From Verrucomicrobiota bacterium (GTDB taxonomy: Bacteria > Verrucomicrobiota > Verrucomicrobiia > Verrucomicrobiales > DEV007): a stretch of DNA of 50,477 nucleotides. Shown here piece by piece: positions 6,784 through 17,383 of the stretch; the first letter of the stretch is position 1; each line of letters begins with the position of its first letter. The stretch spans positions 1-50,477 of the forward strand of contig JAGWVU010000035.1 of the NCBI GenBank assembly GCA_018970725.1. The letters run 5' to 3'. The notes below the pieces were generated by a model. That model saw nothing but the letters and a program-made list of their open reading frames with translations, searched no databases and had not been told where the DNA came from. The position numbers were made by a program, and so were the translations under genes.

Positions 6784-8760
6784 CGCGCCGTCTTTGTGGG
6801 GAGGAACCACCGCCTGCAGCAGATTTGGTTCCTCGAGAACGAGGGCCAGTTGTCGGGCGAAGGTTTCGAGCATTTCCCGCAGGGCGAAATCGAGTCTGGC
6901 CTGTGGCGGCAGTTTCACTCCCAGAACTCCGACGATGGAAGTGGCGGTCTGCAAGGGGAACCAGGTCGCGGAAGCGTGGGGCAGGGTGTCCGTGAAGCGG
7001 CCGGCGGATTGTCGGTTGTCGAAAGACCAGGCGACCACGCCCCATTCTTCTGCGGTGGGAAGGAACGTGCTGGCGGGGTGGACGGAGCTGGGCAGGGTCC
7101 GGTTGAACCTGGGGACCACGAGGGCGGTGGGTCCGTGGACCAGCCCGGTGATGGTGCGGAGGGCTTGCGCCAGACCTTCGGACTTCCCCGCGGTCAGGGT
7201 GGCGCATTGGGTCACCTGAAGGAGGGCCTCGGTTTGGCGGAGGCGCTGCCGTTCCGCCTTCTCGCGCTGCCGGAGGCGGGAGATGAGGCCTCCGGTGAAG
7301 GAGGTGGCGAGGAAGAAGATCCCGAGCAGGGGCCAGTCCTCCGCCTTTCGGATGGACAAGGTGAATTGGGGTGGGAGGAAGAAGAAGGCCCAGCAGAACG
7401 TGCTCAGGCAGGCCATGAAGAGCGCCGTTCCGGGTTGCAGCCGCAGGCCGGCGACCGTCATGGCAAGGAGAAACAGGAGGGCGGCGAATGTGGGTCCGGT
7501 CAAGGGCACGAGGCTCCACCCGAGGCTGGCAACGGTGGTCACGACCACCAGAGCCTCGCCCCATTCGGCCATGAGGGAACCCGGTGGCAAGAGAACCTCC
7601 GGCCCCCGTTTTTTCCGGGAACCGGCACCCGGCAAGGGGCGCACCAGGGAGATGTCGATATCGCCGCTTTCCCGGATGATCCGGTCCAGCCGGCAACGGT
7701 CCCGGTATCCCCGCCAGCCTGGTTCCGGCTTACCCATGATGAGTTGGGTCACGTTGCGTTCCCGGGCGAGTTGCAGGAGGCCTTGCGCGGTGTTTTCCGC
7801 CATGACGGAGACGACCTCGCCGCCGAGTCGCCGGGCAAGGCCCGAGGAGCGGCTGAGAAGTTCCTGCCGCGGCGGGCTGAGTTCCCCCGGGGCCTCCACC
7901 CGGACGGCCAGCCATGGACAATTGAGGCGCGCGGCGCAGCGGCGGGTCCAGCGGATGAGACTTTCCGAGAGCGGATCCGGGCCGACTTCGACCATGAGCC
8001 GGGGATTCGTCTTCCACGGGCTGCCGACCCGGTTGAACCGCCGGATATCGTCCAGATCCCGGTCGACGCGTTCCGCGGTGAGGCGCAGGGCCAGCTCGCG
8101 CAGGGCGGTGAGATTCCGTTCCCGGAAAAAGGCCCGGGCCGCCTCCTCCGCGCGGGGACCGATGCAGACTTTGCCCTCGGCCAACCGTTCGAGCAGTTTC
8201 CCCACGCTGAGATCGATCAGCTGGATTTCGTGGGCGGAGTCGAGGATGGAATCGGGGATGGTCTCGCGGACGACGATTCCGGTGATCTGGCGCACGATGT
8301 CCACCTGACTTTCGATGTGCTGGACGTTGAGGGTTGAGTAGACATCAATGCCGGCCGCGAGAAGTTCGAGGACATCCTGGTAACGCTTGGCGTGGCGGGC
8401 GCCCGGGGCGTTGGTGTGGGCCAATTCGTCCACCAGAATGAGGGAGGGTGGGGAGGCAAGGGCGGCGTCGAGATCGAACTCTTCGAGAACCGTGCCGTGG
8501 TGGGAGAGTTTGCGACGGGGCAGGGAGGGGATGCCCTCGAGGAGCACCGCCGTTTCCGGGCGGCCATGGGTCTCCACCAGTCCGGCGAGAACCTCGGTGC
8601 CTTCCTCCATCCGCTTGCGCGCGGTCTGGAGCATGGCGTAGGTTTTGCCGACGCCGGGGCACATGCCCAAAAAGATGTGCAGTTTTCCATGGTGCGGTTC
8701 CTCTTTCTGGAGCCTCGCGAGGAGTGCTCCGGGTTCCGGACGGTCTGGGAGCCCGGTCAT
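6775..8760 (-). CDS. kdpD: KdpD-type potassium sensor lacking the kinase domain
   Basis: The product has 661 residues. In order: the KdpD P-loop domain (Walker A GMCPGVGKT at 32-40, Walker B ILVDELAHTNAPG), a Usp-like domain (about 270-380, LIMGKPEPGWRGYRD), a four-helix DUF4118 membrane region (about 395-500), and a GAF-like domain. The protein ends about 25 residues after the GAF domain, where the H-box (HisKA) and ATPase domains of a full-length KdpD (around 890 residues) would follow. No kinase remnant is seen downstream in any frame, and no kdpE is present. It overlaps kdpC by ATGA. It may be a K+/ATP/c-di-AMP-type sensor that acts on an unlinked kinase or directly on KdpFABC; that is inference. 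Confidence 0.9.
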   Translation of the reverse strand: MTGLPDRPEPGALLARLQKEEPHHGKLHIFLGMCPGVGKTYAMLQTARKRMEEGTEVLAGLVETHGRPETAVLLEGIPSLPRRKLSHHGTVLEEFDLDAALASPPSLILVDELAHTNAPGARHAKRYQDVLELLAAGIDVYSTLNVQHIESQVDIVRQITGIVVRETIPDSILDSAHEIQLIDLSVGKLLERLAEGKVCIGPRAEEAARAFFRERNLTALRELALRLTAERVDRDLDDIRRFNRVGSPWKTNPRLMVEVGPDPLSESLIRWTRRCAARLNCPWLAVRVEAPGELSPPRQELLSRSSGLARRLGGEVVSVMAENTAQGLLQLARERNVTQLIMGKPEPGWRGYRDRCRLDRIIRESGDIDISLVRPLPGAGSRKKRGPEVLLPPGSLMAEWGEALVVVTTVASLGWSLVPLTGPTFAALLFLLAMTVAGLRLQPGTALFMACLSTFCWAFFFLPPQFTLSIRKAEDWPLLGIFFLATSFTGGLISRLRQREKAERQRLRQTEALLQVTQCATLTAGKSEGLAQALRTITGLVHGPTALVVPRFNRTLPSSVHPASTFLPTAEEWGVVAWSFDNRQSAGRFTDTLPHASATWFPLQTATSIVGVLGVKLPPQARLDFALREMLETFARQLALVLEEPNLLQAVVPPHKDGAAG

Positions 8761-9335
8761 GGCAGCTCTTCGAGAGCGAGGTTGAGTTTGAGCACATGGA
8801 CTCCGGGGACCCCGAAGAGAAGCAGGGGCGGGGATTCCGTGTGCTTCCGGACGAGCTGGCGGACCGTCTCGACCGGAACGCCGCGGGCCCGGGCCACCCG
8901 GGGGGTCTGGCAGGCCGCGTTATGGAGGCTGATGTGCGGGTCCAGGCCACTCGCGGAGGCGGTCACGGCATCGGCCGGGACTTCGGCATCGGCGGCGAGT
9001 CCGTTCAACGTCCGGTAATCGATGATCCTTTGCCGGAGAAGATCCCGCAACTTCAGCGAGGTGGGGCCGAGATTGTGGCCGCCCGAGTCCGCGGCGTCGT
9101 AGCCGGTGGCGCTCGGGCGAGGGTGGAAGCAGTCCGGTTCGTTGAAGGCCTGGCCGAGGAGGATGGAGCCGCGGATGGAGCCGGTCCCGTCCCGCAGGAG
9201 GCTGCCGTGCGCCTTGTCCTGGAAGAAAAACCGGGCCGTGACGGTGACCATGATGGGATAGAGGCCACAGGTGACGGTGGCGAGAACGAGGGTGACGCGG
9301 GCGGCCCGGAAGAGTTCGGGGAAGGGAGTTTTCAT
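8757..9335 (-). CDS. kdpC: Potassium-transporting ATPase subunit C
   Basis: The 192-residue product has one N-terminal membrane helix (ARVTLVLATVTCGLYPIMVT) and the family motifs GSxLxGQxF (GSILLGQAF), FHPRPSATGYD, SxNLGPTS-type (GHNLGPTSLKL) and DAVTASASGLDPHISL. KdpC assembles with KdpA and KdpB in the inner membrane and assists ATP binding. It begins 4 nt after the kdpB stop and shares an ATGA overlap with kdpD, so the four genes form one transcript. Confidence 0.95.
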   Translation of the reverse strand: MKTPFPELFRAARVTLVLATVTCGLYPIMVTVTARFFFQDKAHGSLLRDGTGSIRGSILLGQAFNEPDCFHPRPSATGYDAADSGGHNLGPTSLKLRDLLRQRIIDYRTLNGLAADAEVPADAVTASASGLDPHISLHNAACQTPRVARARGVPVETVRQLVRKHTESPPLLLFGVPGVHVLKLNLALEELP

Positions 9336-9339
9336 GGGA

Positions 9340-11364
9340 TCATGAGAGGGGCAAAAGACGGGCCACGAGGAGGTCGAGGAGTTTGATCCCGGCGAATGGC
9401 GCGGCGAGACCGCCGAGTCCGTAGGTCAGAAGATGGCGCCGCAACACGGCCGCCGCGCCCATGGGACGGTAGGGGACACCCTTGAGGGCGAGGGGAATCA
9501 GGGCCACGAGGATGAGGGCATTGAAGATCACCGCGCTGAGGATGGCGCTTTGCGGACTGCTCAGGCGCATCAGGTTCAGGGGCTCGATGCAGGGGAATCT
9601 GGAGACCAGCATCGCGGGGAGGATGGCGAAATACTTGGCGGCGTCGTTGGCCAGGCTGAAGGTGGTGAGCGCGCCCCGCGTCATGAGGATTTGTTTCCCG
9701 ATCCCGACGATTTCGATGAGCTTGGTGGGATTGCTATCGAGGTCGACCATGTTGCCGGCTTCCCTCGCGGCTTGGCTGCCGGTGTTCATGGCAACCCCGA
9801 CATCCGCCTGGGCAAGGGCGGGGGCGTCGTTGGTGCCGTCTCCGGTCATGGCGACGAGACGGCCCTCCGCTTGTTCGCTGCGGATGCGGCGGAGTTTGTC
9901 CTCCGGAGTGGCCCCGGCCATGAAATCATCCACGCCCGCCTCGGCGGCGATGGCGGCGGCGGTCAGTGGGTTGTCGCCCGTGATCATGACCGTTTTGATG
10001 CCCATCTTGCGCAGTTGGGCGAAGCGTTCCCTGATCCCGCCTTTGACGACGTCCTTGAGTTCCACGACCCCGAGCACGCGGTGGTCCTCGGCGACGACGA
10101 GGGGCGTGCGGCCGTTGCGGCAAGCGGTTTCCACGAGGCGGAGGACTTCGGCGGGGAAGCGGCCGCTGCGGCTTTCGATGTGGGCCTTGATCGAATCCGC
10201 CGCTCCCTTGCGGAGGCAGCGTCCCTCGAGGTCCACGCCGCTCATGCGCGTCCGGGCGGAGAAGGGGATGAAGGTGGCCCGGGCTTGGGTCAGGTCCCGT
10301 CCGCGGAGGTTGAATCGTTGTTTGGCGAGAACCACGATGCTGCGTCCCTCCGGCGTCTCATCGGCGAGGGAGGCGAGTTGGGCGGTGTCCGCAAGCTGGA
10401 GTTCCGAGACTCCCCGGGCGGGTCGGAAGTCCGACGCCATCCGGTTGCCGATCGTGATGGTCCCGGTTTTGTCGAGCAAAAGCACGTCGATATCTCCGGC
10501 GGCCTCGATGGCGCGGCCGGAAGTGGCGATGACATTGCGGCGGAGGAGGCGATCGATGCCGCTGATGCCGATGGCGCTGAGCAAACCGCCGATGGTTGTC
10601 GGGATGAGGCAAACCATCAGGGCGACCAGGGTGGGCAACGGAAAATCAAGCCGCGAGAAGGTGCCGAGCGGTTTCAGGGTGGCGCAGACCAGCAGGAAGA
10701 GCGCGGTCATGGCGGAGAGGAGAATGGTCAGGGCGATCTCGTTCGGCGTCTTCTGCCGCCTGGCGCCCTCCACCATCGCGATCATCCGGTCCAGAAAGGT
10801 GCCACCCTTTTCCGAGGTGACGCGGATGACGAGGCGATCGCTCAGCACCCGGGTCCCGCCGGTCGCCGCGCTGCGATCTCCCCCGCTTTCCCGGATGACC
10901 GGGGCGGATTCCCCGGTGATGGCCGACTCGTCCACACTGGCGATGCCCTCGATGATCTCGCCGTCGGCGGGAACGACGTCACCGGCCTCGCAGACCACCA
11001 CGTCCCCCGGTTCCAGGGAGGAAGCCGGGACGGGTTCGATGCCGTGGCTTCCGCGGCGTCTGGCCATGGTGTCCTCACGGGCTTTGCGCAGGGTCTCCGC
11101 CCCGGCTTTGCCCCGGCCTTCGGCGAGGGCTTCGGCGAAATTGGCGAAGAGCACGGTGAACCAGAGCCAGACGGCGAGGTGGAGCACGAAGAGCCGGTCG
11201 GAGCCCGCGGTGCCGAGGCTCAGGGTGGTGAGGACGGCCCCGGCCAGGGTGACGAACATCACTGGGTTGTTCCCCATCAGCCTCGGGTCGAGCTTGCGGA
11301 ATGCCCCGGCCGCGGCCCTTGTCAGGATCGGGAGATCGAACGGTGGTGGGGATTTCGCGGCCAT
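9340..11364 (-). CDS. kdpB: Potassium-transporting P-type ATPase subunit B
   Basis: The 674-residue product is the catalytic subunit of the high-affinity K+ pump. It shows the P-type hallmarks: TGES (150-153, dephosphorylation loop), phosphorylated Asp in DKTGTIT (Asp 298), MITGDN and [10 protein letters not shown] hinge motifs, and KdpB-specific [20 protein letters not shown]. The length is normal for the family. It lies 13 nt downstream of kdpA. The long frames on the opposite strand (up to ~690 codons) are GC-rich shadows of this gene. Confidence 0.96.
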   Translation of the reverse strand: MAAKSPPPFDLPILTRAAAGAFRKLDPRLMGNNPVMFVTLAGAVLTTLSLGTAGSDRLFVLHLAVWLWFTVLFANFAEALAEGRGKAGAETLRKAREDTMARRRGSHGIEPVPASSLEPGDVVVCEAGDVVPADGEIIEGIASVDESAITGESAPVIRESGGDRSAATGGTRVLSDRLVIRVTSEKGGTFLDRMIAMVEGARRQKTPNEIALTILLSAMTALFLLVCATLKPLGTFSRLDFPLPTLVALMVCLIPTTIGGLLSAIGISGIDRLLRRNVIATSGRAIEAAGDIDVLLLDKTGTITIGNRMASDFRPARGVSELQLADTAQLASLADETPEGRSIVVLAKQRFNLRGRDLTQARATFIPFSARTRMSGVDLEGRCLRKGAADSIKAHIESRSGRFPAEVLRLVETACRNGRTPLVVAEDHRVLGVVELKDVVKGGIRERFAQLRKMGIKTVMITGDNPLTAAAIAAEAGVDDFMAGATPEDKLRRIRSEQAEGRLVAMTGDGTNDAPALAQADVGVAMNTGSQAAREAGNMVDLDSNPTKLIEIVGIGKQILMTRGALTTFSLANDAAKYFAILPAMLVSRFPCIEPLNLMRLSSPQSAILSAVIFNALILVALIPLALKGVPYRPMGAAAVLRRHLLTYGLGGLAAPFAGIKLLDLLVARLLPLS

Positions 11365-11377
11365 GGGGCAGCCGGGG

Positions 11378-13090
11378 TCAGAAAAGGTGGCCCTGGTGCA
11401 TCAGAAAATGCTCGACGATCGGGCCGAGGGTGAGCACCGGGAAAAAATTCAGCGCTCCCACCAGCAGGACGGTGGCGAGGAGCAGGACCGTGAACGTGGG
11501 GCCGTCGACCGGAAAAGTTCCGGCCCCCGGAGGCGCGGGTTGTTTGGCGGCCAGTGATCCCGCGATGGCCATGACGGGCAGGATCACGAGAAAGCGCCCG
11601 GTCAACATTGCCAGGGCCAGCGTGAGATTGTAGGGCGGCGTGTCGGTCGCGAGCCCGGCGAACGCGCTGCCGTTGTTCCCGGTGGCCGAGCTGTAGGCAT
11701 AGAGAATCTCGGTCAACCCGTGGGGGCCGGGGTTGCCGGGACCTTCGAGGCCCCACCGGCTCACGGAGGCCAGGGCCGTGAAGACGAGGATCGTGCCGGT
11801 GGGGGTCAAGAGGGCGATCACGGCGAGCCGGATCTCCGCGGCACCGATTTTCTTGCCGAGATATTCCGGGGTGCGGCCGACCATGAGGCCGGCGATGAAC
11901 ACCGTGAGGATCACGAAGACGAGCATGCCGTAGAGTCCCGCGCCGGCCCCGCCGATGACCACTTCGCCCAAATCGATGAGGAAAAGCGGCACGAGGCCTC
12001 CGACCGGGGTGAACGAGTCGTGCAGGCAGTTGACGGCACCGCACGAGGCGGCGGCGGTGAGGGAAGCGAAGAGAGCGGAATGGAAAATCCCGAAACGCAC
12101 CTCCTTGCCCTCCATGTTTCCCTCCGCCCGGGCGATTCCGAGTTGATGATGGATGGGATTGCCGGCGGCTTCGGACGAAGCGCAGATGACCACGGCGCTC
12201 ACGAGCAGGCAGATCATGGCGGTCCAGACGGCCCAGCCATGCGCCTGGTTGCCTGACATGCGTCCGAGATAATGGGTCAACCCGCTTCCCAGGGCTGGGA
12301 TGGCCAGCATCTGCAGGAAGTTGCCCAGCGCGGTGGGGTTCTCGAAAGGATGGGCCGCGTTGGCCCTCATGAAGCCTCCCCCGTTGGTGCCGAGAATCTT
12401 GATGGCGGCCTGTGAGGCGACCGGCCCTTGGGCCATGATTTGCTCCCGGCCCTCGAGCGTGGCGGCGCGGGTTGGCGGATCGAAATTCTGGATGACCCCC
12501 TGTGAGGCCAGGAGGACTGACAAGACAAGCGAAGCGGGCAGGAGGATCAGGCAGGTGACCCGCACGAGGTCGTTCCAAAAGTTTCCCACCGTCGCTCCGG
12601 GACCGCGGGTGATGCCGCGCACCAGCGCCGCCGCGACGGCCATGCCGACGGCTGCGGAGGTAAAATTGTGATAGGTCAGTGCCACCATTTGGGAAAGGTG
12701 GGAGAGCGAGGATTCCCCGCCGTAGCTTTGCCAGTCGGTGTTGGTGAGGTAACTCACGGTGGTGTTGAAGGCCAGGTCAGGGCCGGGGCCGGGGAAATGC
12801 GATGGATTCAAAGGGAGGAGCCCTTGAAAACCGAGCAGGAAGAACGTCAGGAGGAAACCGCAGAAGCTGAAGGCGAGGATTGATTTGGTATAACCCAACC
12901 AGGTTTGTCCGGCGCGCGGGTCGGTCCCGGTGAGGCGTCCGGTGAGGATCTCCAGGGGCTTGAGGATGCGGTCCCACGGCCTGCCCCCTCCGCCTTCCAG
13001 AACCGCGACCATGAGGATGCCGAGTGGTTTCGTGAGGAGGGCGAGCGCCGCCAGATAGAGGATCAAGGTGAGCCAGTCGGACGGTTCCAT
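11378..13090 (-). CDS. kdpA: Potassium-transporting ATPase subunit A
   Basis: The 570-residue, multi-membrane-spanning product is the K+ channel-like subunit of KdpFABC. Selectivity-filter-type loops are recognisable, for example [37 protein letters not shown] and [14 protein letters not shown]. The N-terminus [19 protein letters not shown] is a membrane helix, so the start is credible although no ribosome binding site is seen. No kdpF-like mini-gene lies upstream. As in other bacteria the operon is expected to be induced at low external K+, but no KdpE-type site can be identified. Confidence 0.96.
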   Translation of the reverse strand: MEPSDWLTLILYLAALALLTKPLGILMVAVLEGGGGRPWDRILKPLEILTGRLTGTDPRAGQTWLGYTKSILAFSFCGFLLTFFLLGFQGLLPLNPSHFPGPGPDLAFNTTVSYLTNTDWQSYGGESSLSHLSQMVALTYHNFTSAAVGMAVAAALVRGITRGPGATVGNFWNDLVRVTCLILLPASLVLSVLLASQGVIQNFDPPTRAATLEGREQIMAQGPVASQAAIKILGTNGGGFMRANAAHPFENPTALGNFLQMLAIPALGSGLTHYLGRMSGNQAHGWAVWTAMICLLVSAVVICASSEAAGNPIHHQLGIARAEGNMEGKEVRFGIFHSALFASLTAAASCGAVNCLHDSFTPVGGLVPLFLIDLGEVVIGGAGAGLYGMLVFVILTVFIAGLMVGRTPEYLGKKIGAAEIRLAVIALLTPTGTILVFTALASVSRWGLEGPGNPGPHGLTEILYAYSSATGNNGSAFAGLATDTPPYNLTLALAMLTGRFLVILPVMAIAGSLAAKQPAPPGAGTFPVDGPTFTVLLLATVLLVGALNFFPVLTLGPIVEHFLMHQGHLF

Positions 13091-13417
13091 TTTCAGGAAG
13101 GAAAATCGTTCCGGTCGGCCGCCCCGGCAAGGCGAAGGCCACGAGTCCGTGCCCCTGTCCGGGCATGGTGGGAGAGGCAGAGGAGCGCATGAGGAAAGCG
13201 TCCTGCACCGCAGGTGGGCTCACCGCGCTGCCGATTTCCGAAGGTCGTCCGGACTACAGTCCGGCGCCGCTTGCTTCGCCTACTACAGACGGGCGCGCAG
13301 TCAGGCGGGACGCCCGCAAGACCTCACAGCCGGGACGGCTGTGTCCCGACCCTGGTGGTCTGCGGTCGGACCCCAGGTCTCCCATCCGGTTTTTGGGCCG
13401 GGAAAACGGGGGGCGAA
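13091..13417. repeat. 327-bp intergenic region with a cluster of hairpins
   Basis: This gap between the ThuA-cytochrome gene and kdpA has no gene. Five short inverted repeats occur between 13202 and 13377: CCTGC-ACC-GCAGG (13202-13214), CCGGACT-AC-AGTCCGG (13249-13264), GCGGG-ACG-CCCGC (13305-13317), ACAGCC-GGGAC-GGCTGT (13326-13342), and a 9-bp stem with one bulge at 13351-13377. They resemble REP-type intergenic palindromes and could terminate the upstream transcript. I see no clear kdp promoter. Confidence 0.7.
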
Positions 13418-16400
13418 TCAACCGCGGAGGGACTGCAGCCAGGCGATGAGATCGACGAGTTCTTTGGCGCTGAGGATGGCGGCGAGGCCGGGGGGCATGA
13501 GGCTGGTGGTCATCTCCTCGCGATGGGCGATCTGGTCCTTGCGAAGGGCTTGATTGACGCCGCCGGGAAGGCGGATGGTCAATTCGGCGCCGGTTTCACC
13601 GGTGATGAAGCCGGCGAAGGAAGAGCCGTCCTTGGTCTGCACGACCACGCCTTGAAAGCCGTGGCTGATGGCCGCGCCGGGGTAGAGGATGGCTTCGTAA
13701 AGGCCTTCCGCGGAGAGTTTGCCGCCAATGCCGGACAAGTCCGGACCGAATTCGACGCCGGAGGAGCCGACCTTGTGGCAGGTGATGCAGGTGCCCTTGC
13801 TGAAGGCGGCCTTGCCGTGGTCGGGGTTGCCCTTCATGGCGAGAAGTTCGGTCACCGGCGGCAGGCTTTCGGTGCCGAGTGCGGCGGGGACCTTGAACTT
13901 GGTTTTGGCGGCTTCGCGCAGGGTTTCGTTGGCCGAGCGGGCGAGCATGGTGGCCGCGAGGAAGTGGAGATCCGCCGGCAGTTTGCCGCTTTCCGCCAGT
14001 TTCACCAATTCCTGGCCGCCCCCGAGGGACGAAGCCAGGGAGGAGACCAGTTCGCGGCGCAGTTCGGGAGACAACTCCTTCCGGTTCAGCTGGGCGGAGA
14101 GCAGTTTGACGGCCGGGTTGTCCGCCACTTTGCCGATGATCCGGATCAGGGAGACGGCCTTGTCCGGCTTGGCTTCCCTGGCGGCTTCGGTGAGGATGCG
14201 CGTGGAAGCGTTTGCGTCGCGGAGCAGGATCCGGGTGGCATCGACCGCTTCCTCGCTTTCCGGGGAAGCGAAGATCACCTCAACCATCTCAGCCTCGAAA
14301 CCCGGCAGGTTGAGCTTTTCGATCAAATCGATCAGTTCCGGCCGGCCGCGCAACGGGGCCAGCAGGGTGTCGAGCCGCGCGGTGCCGCCTTGGATCTGGG
14401 CGACGCCATCGCGGCCGAGCAATCCGGCGGCCGCCAAGGCCACCTCCGGGGAGCCTTCCTTGAAGATCCGGACGTAGGCGGCCTGGGTCGCCGCCGGGTC
14501 GGGCTGGAAATGGAGGGCCCGGATCAGGCCGGGATTCCGGGCGCCGTCGCGGAGGACGAGTTCGGCAATTTTGGCGGCGGAAACCTTGGCCCGGCTGCGC
14601 CAGACGATGTCATCGTGCGGTTGGGGCAGGGCGGCGAGCCGGCTGTCCCAGTGCAGGTCCGCGCCGATCCCGAGGGCTTCGAGATACCAGCGGTCCCTGC
14701 CGTCGTAGCGCTTGGCCAGGGCGGCCCAGAACTTGTCGGCCACGGGGCCGGGGAGGAAGCGCACCGCGAGGCTCATTTCCCGCAAGACGGCGGGGTCCCG
14801 CTCATGGTCGAGCGCCACGATGAGGGGCGTGAGGAAGCCGGAGACCAGTTCGGGGTCGTCCGCGAGGCGCCGGGCTCCTCCGAAGAAGGAGCGCCAGGCT
14901 CGGATGGCGGTGACGCGCAGGTTGGGATCGGCCCCGAGCAGGGTCTCCGTCATGAGGGGAGGGAAGCCGTTGCGGTCGATCCCCGAGGCGAGAAGCCACA
15001 AGGCTCTGGCGCGGAGGTGGGTGGGAGCCTCGGCATTGCGGAAGAGGGAGTGCAGCGCGGGGATGGCCGCCTCCGGGGACGAGGCGAGCTTTTGCCAAGC
15101 GAGGTAGCGGGCGGATTCGTTCGGTGACTTGAGGGCTTCCAAGGCGCCTTCGATCGAGTCGAAGCGATAGGCCGGGACGGCCGGGTGCCGATGGCCCTTG
15201 GGAGCGAGACGGAAGATGCGCCCGCGTTCGAGATCCGCCATGCCATGGCCTCCGACGCCGGGGTCATACCAGTCCGCCACGAACAGGGAGCCGTCCGGGG
15301 CCACGGCCACGTCGCTGGGGCGGAACCAAGGGTTGCGGCTGTTCTCCATGAGGGTGACCATCTCCGCGCGGTAACCGGCTCCGGACGGTTTGACGGGGTA
15401 GGCGCGGACGACGTTGGGCCCGGCGTCGCAGTGGATCGGCTGGCCGCGGAGGGCTTCGGGGAGGAGGGAGCCCTCGTAAAAACAGAGGCCGGTGGGCGAG
15501 CCCGCGCCGGTCTGGAGCAGATTGGGAACGACGCCGGGGTCGTCGAGGTGCCAGTGGCGGAGAGGGACCTCGTCATTCATGCCGGGCCGGGGATCCCGCC
15601 AACCGGCCCGGGTGATCTCGTCCTTGTAGCCGTAGTTCCCATACTCCATGACGAAGTTGATGCGCACCCCCTTGTTGCCGTCGTCGTCATTGTCCGATTG
15701 CCAGATGGTGCCGAAGGAATCGAGCGCGAGTTCCCAGTTGTTGCGGAAGTTCCAGCCGAGCGTTTCCACCGCGGAGCCGTCGAGGTTGCAGCGGAAGACC
15801 ATGCCCTCCTGGTAGGGCAGGTTGCCGGCGCGCACTTCCCGTCCCGCCAGGTCGACGACCACCTTGCCCGAGGGGTCACAGAGCTGGGTCGCGGCGTTGC
15901 CAAAGTTGAAGTAGAGCTTGCCGTCCGGGCCGAAGTGAAAGGCGTGGATGCCATGGTCGTGCTGGGTGCCGCCGATGCGGGTGAAGAGAACCTGTTTGGA
16001 ACCGGCGTCCGCCTTGCCGTCGCCATCCCGGTCGTAGAGGCTGAAGACCTCGTCCCCGCAGGAGATGATGACCCGGTCGCCGAGGACACAAATGCCGTGG
16101 GCGCTGTCCACATCATGGCCTTGGTGAAAGACCTTGGACTGGTCCACCTTACCGTCGGCATCGGTGTCCTGAAGAATCAGGATGCGGTCGCCTTCGGGGC
16201 GTTTCCCCAAATGCTTGCGGTAGTTCACCACCTCGCAGACCCAGACGCGGCCGAGGTGATCGACATCGATGGCGCTCGGGCTGAGGAGGGCGGGTTCGGA
16301 GGCGAAGAGTTGCGCTTCGAGTTGGGGATGTAACTGCATTCCGGACAGGGCTTCGGAGGGCTGGTGGGGGTCCGGTTGTTTCGGGGCCGGGGCGGCGGCC

Positions 16401-17383
16401 GCTTTTGGGGCGGGCTCTTGGGGTTGGGGCTTGGCTCCGCCGAATTGCACCGCCAGGGCGGTCAACTGATCGCGGGTGGGGCGGGTGGTTTCGATGCCGT
16501 CGGCGGGGATCTCCAGGCCGGCGGTCCAGGCGATGCCGTTGAGGAGGCACTTGCGGAAGTTGTCCTCCTCGAAATTCCAGTGGAAGTGGATGCCGGTGAA
16601 GCCGAACCCGCGTCCCTTGCGGTATTCCGCGGAGCGCTCGAAGGTCCAGGCGACCGGTTGCGGCCGGCCTTCAGCGACGGCCTTGCGGGCGGCCGGGTTT
16701 CCGGAGTGCGGGCCGTCCGGACGGGTCATGGTGGAGGGGGGCGCGACGGCGGCGAGGATGGGGGTGATGGCTTTGGACTCCCCGTTGAAACGCAGGTGGA
16801 AATACCATTCATCCTTGATTTTGAAGGGCTTGATGCCCCTGGCCACCGGGTGATCCGGGAAGGCCATGAAGTCCGGTTCCCAGGTGGGATTGACGGACCA
16901 GTTCGCCTCGAAATACCCGCCCATCCATTGGGACATGCCTTTGGCGGCAGGGCCGAGCGGGACCTCGACGGCGTAATGGAGACAGGCCAAACCGACGCCC
17001 TGACGCATCAAACGATCGAATTCCGCGACGTGCGGGTTGACGAGATGACCGTTGCCGCCGGAGCAGAAGAGCACCACCGAGTCCGCTCCGGCGAAGAAGG
17101 AGGCGGGATCGGCGGGCCAATTGATGGAATAGCGGGCCTCGACTTTCTTCTCCGGGAACTTCGCTTGCAAGGCCTGACCGATGAGGCGGCACCCGGCCGC
17201 GTATTCGTGCTCGCCGAACCCATGGGATTTCTTGTGGGAAACGAAGCAGATGATGGTGGGGTCGGGCGGGGTGGCGGGCGCCTTGGCTTTTTGGGCCGGA
17301 GCGGCTTGCATGGCCAAGAGCACCGTCCCGAGGACGAGCAGGGCGGTCGGGGCGTCTGAAGGTTTGGTCAATGGCAAGGGCAT
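13418..17383 (-). CDS. ThuA / PVC-type dehydrogenase / HEAT / c-type heme fusion protein
   Basis: The 1321-residue secreted protein starts at ATG 17383, directly on a signal peptide (PTALLVLGTVLLAMQAAPAQ). Domains in order: ThuA-like (about 40-270, ICFVSHKKSHGFGEHEY, SGGNGHLV, GLACLHYAVE); an Ala/Pro linker; a PVC-type membrane-bound dehydrogenase beta-propeller (about 350-740, LWVCEVVNYRKH-like, FVADWYDPGVGGHG); HEAT-like helices (about 760-1150); and a PVC-type heme-binding domain with one CITCHK motif (about residue 1200) followed by GPDLSGIGGK. The family is known as a marker of Planctomycetota/Verrucomicrobiota and is thought to oxidise carbohydrates in the periplasm, passing electrons to the bound heme; the substrate is unknown. 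An upstream in-frame ATG at 17428 precedes the signal peptide and is less likely. Confidence 0.92.
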   Translation of the reverse strand: MPLPLTKPSDAPTALLVLGTVLLAMQAAPAQKAKAPATPPDPTIICFVSHKKSHGFGEHEYAAGCRLIGQALQAKFPEKKVEARYSINWPADPASFFAGADSVVLFCSGGNGHLVNPHVAEFDRLMRQGVGLACLHYAVEVPLGPAAKGMSQWMGGYFEANWSVNPTWEPDFMAFPDHPVARGIKPFKIKDEWYFHLRFNGESKAITPILAAVAPPSTMTRPDGPHSGNPAARKAVAEGRPQPVAWTFERSAEYRKGRGFGFTGIHFHWNFEEDNFRKCLLNGIAWTAGLEIPADGIETTRPTRDQLTALAVQFGGAKPQPQEPAPKAAAAPAPKQPDPHQPSEALSGMQLHPQLEAQLFASEPALLSPSAIDVDHLGRVWVCEVVNYRKHLGKRPEGDRILILQDTDADGKVDQSKVFHQGHDVDSAHGICVLGDRVIISCGDEVFSLYDRDGDGKADAGSKQVLFTRIGGTQHDHGIHAFHFGPDGKLYFNFGNAATQLCDPSGKVVVDLAGREVRAGNLPYQEGMVFRCNLDGSAVETLGWNFRNNWELALDSFGTIWQSDNDDDGNKGVRINFVMEYGNYGYKDEITRAGWRDPRPGMNDEVPLRHWHLDDPGVVPNLLQTGAGSPTGLCFYEGSLLPEALRGQPIHCDAGPNVVRAYPVKPSGAGYRAEMVTLMENSRNPWFRPSDVAVAPDGSLFVADWYDPGVGGHGMADLERGRIFRLAPKGHRHPAVPAYRFDSIEGALEALKSPNESARYLAWQKLASSPEAAIPALHSLFRNAEAPTHLRARALWLLASGIDRNGFPPLMTETLLGADPNLRVTAIRAWRSFFGGARRLADDPELVSGFLTPLIVALDHERDPAVLREMSLAVRFLPGPVADKFWAALAKRYDGRDRWYLEALGIGADLHWDSRLAALPQPHDDIVWRSRAKVSAAKIAELVLRDGARNPGLIRALHFQPDPAATQAAYVRIFKEGSPEVALAAAGLLGRDGVAQIQGGTARLDTLLAPLRGRPELIDLIEKLNLPGFEAEMVEVIFASPESEEAVDATRILLRDANASTRILTEAAREAKPDKAVSLIRIIGKVADNPAVKLLSAQLNRKELSPELRRELVSSLASSLGGGQELVKLAESGKLPADLHFLAATMLARSANETLREAAKTKFKVPAALGTESLPPVTELLAMKGNPDHGKAAFSKGTCITCHKVGSSGVEFGPDLSGIGGKLSAEGLYEAILYPGAAISHGFQGVVVQTKDGSSFAGFITGETGAELTIRLPGGVNQALRKDQIAHREEMTTSLMPPGLAAILSAKELVDLIAWLQSLRG

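Noticed and set aside
9433-11557. Two open frames of about 670-690 codons on the plus strand
   Set aside because: They lie fully antisense to kdpB, whose protein is unmistakable; the frames are low-complexity, Gly/Glu/Asp- or Arg/Ser-rich shadows of GC-rich coding DNA.
13091-13200. A kdpF mini-gene in front of kdpA
   Set aside because: No short hydrophobic frame with a start codon lies in the expected place.
13214-15127. A 637-codon plus-strand frame
   Set aside because: It is antisense to the C-terminal half of the ThuA-cytochrome gene and has typical shadow composition without any domain.
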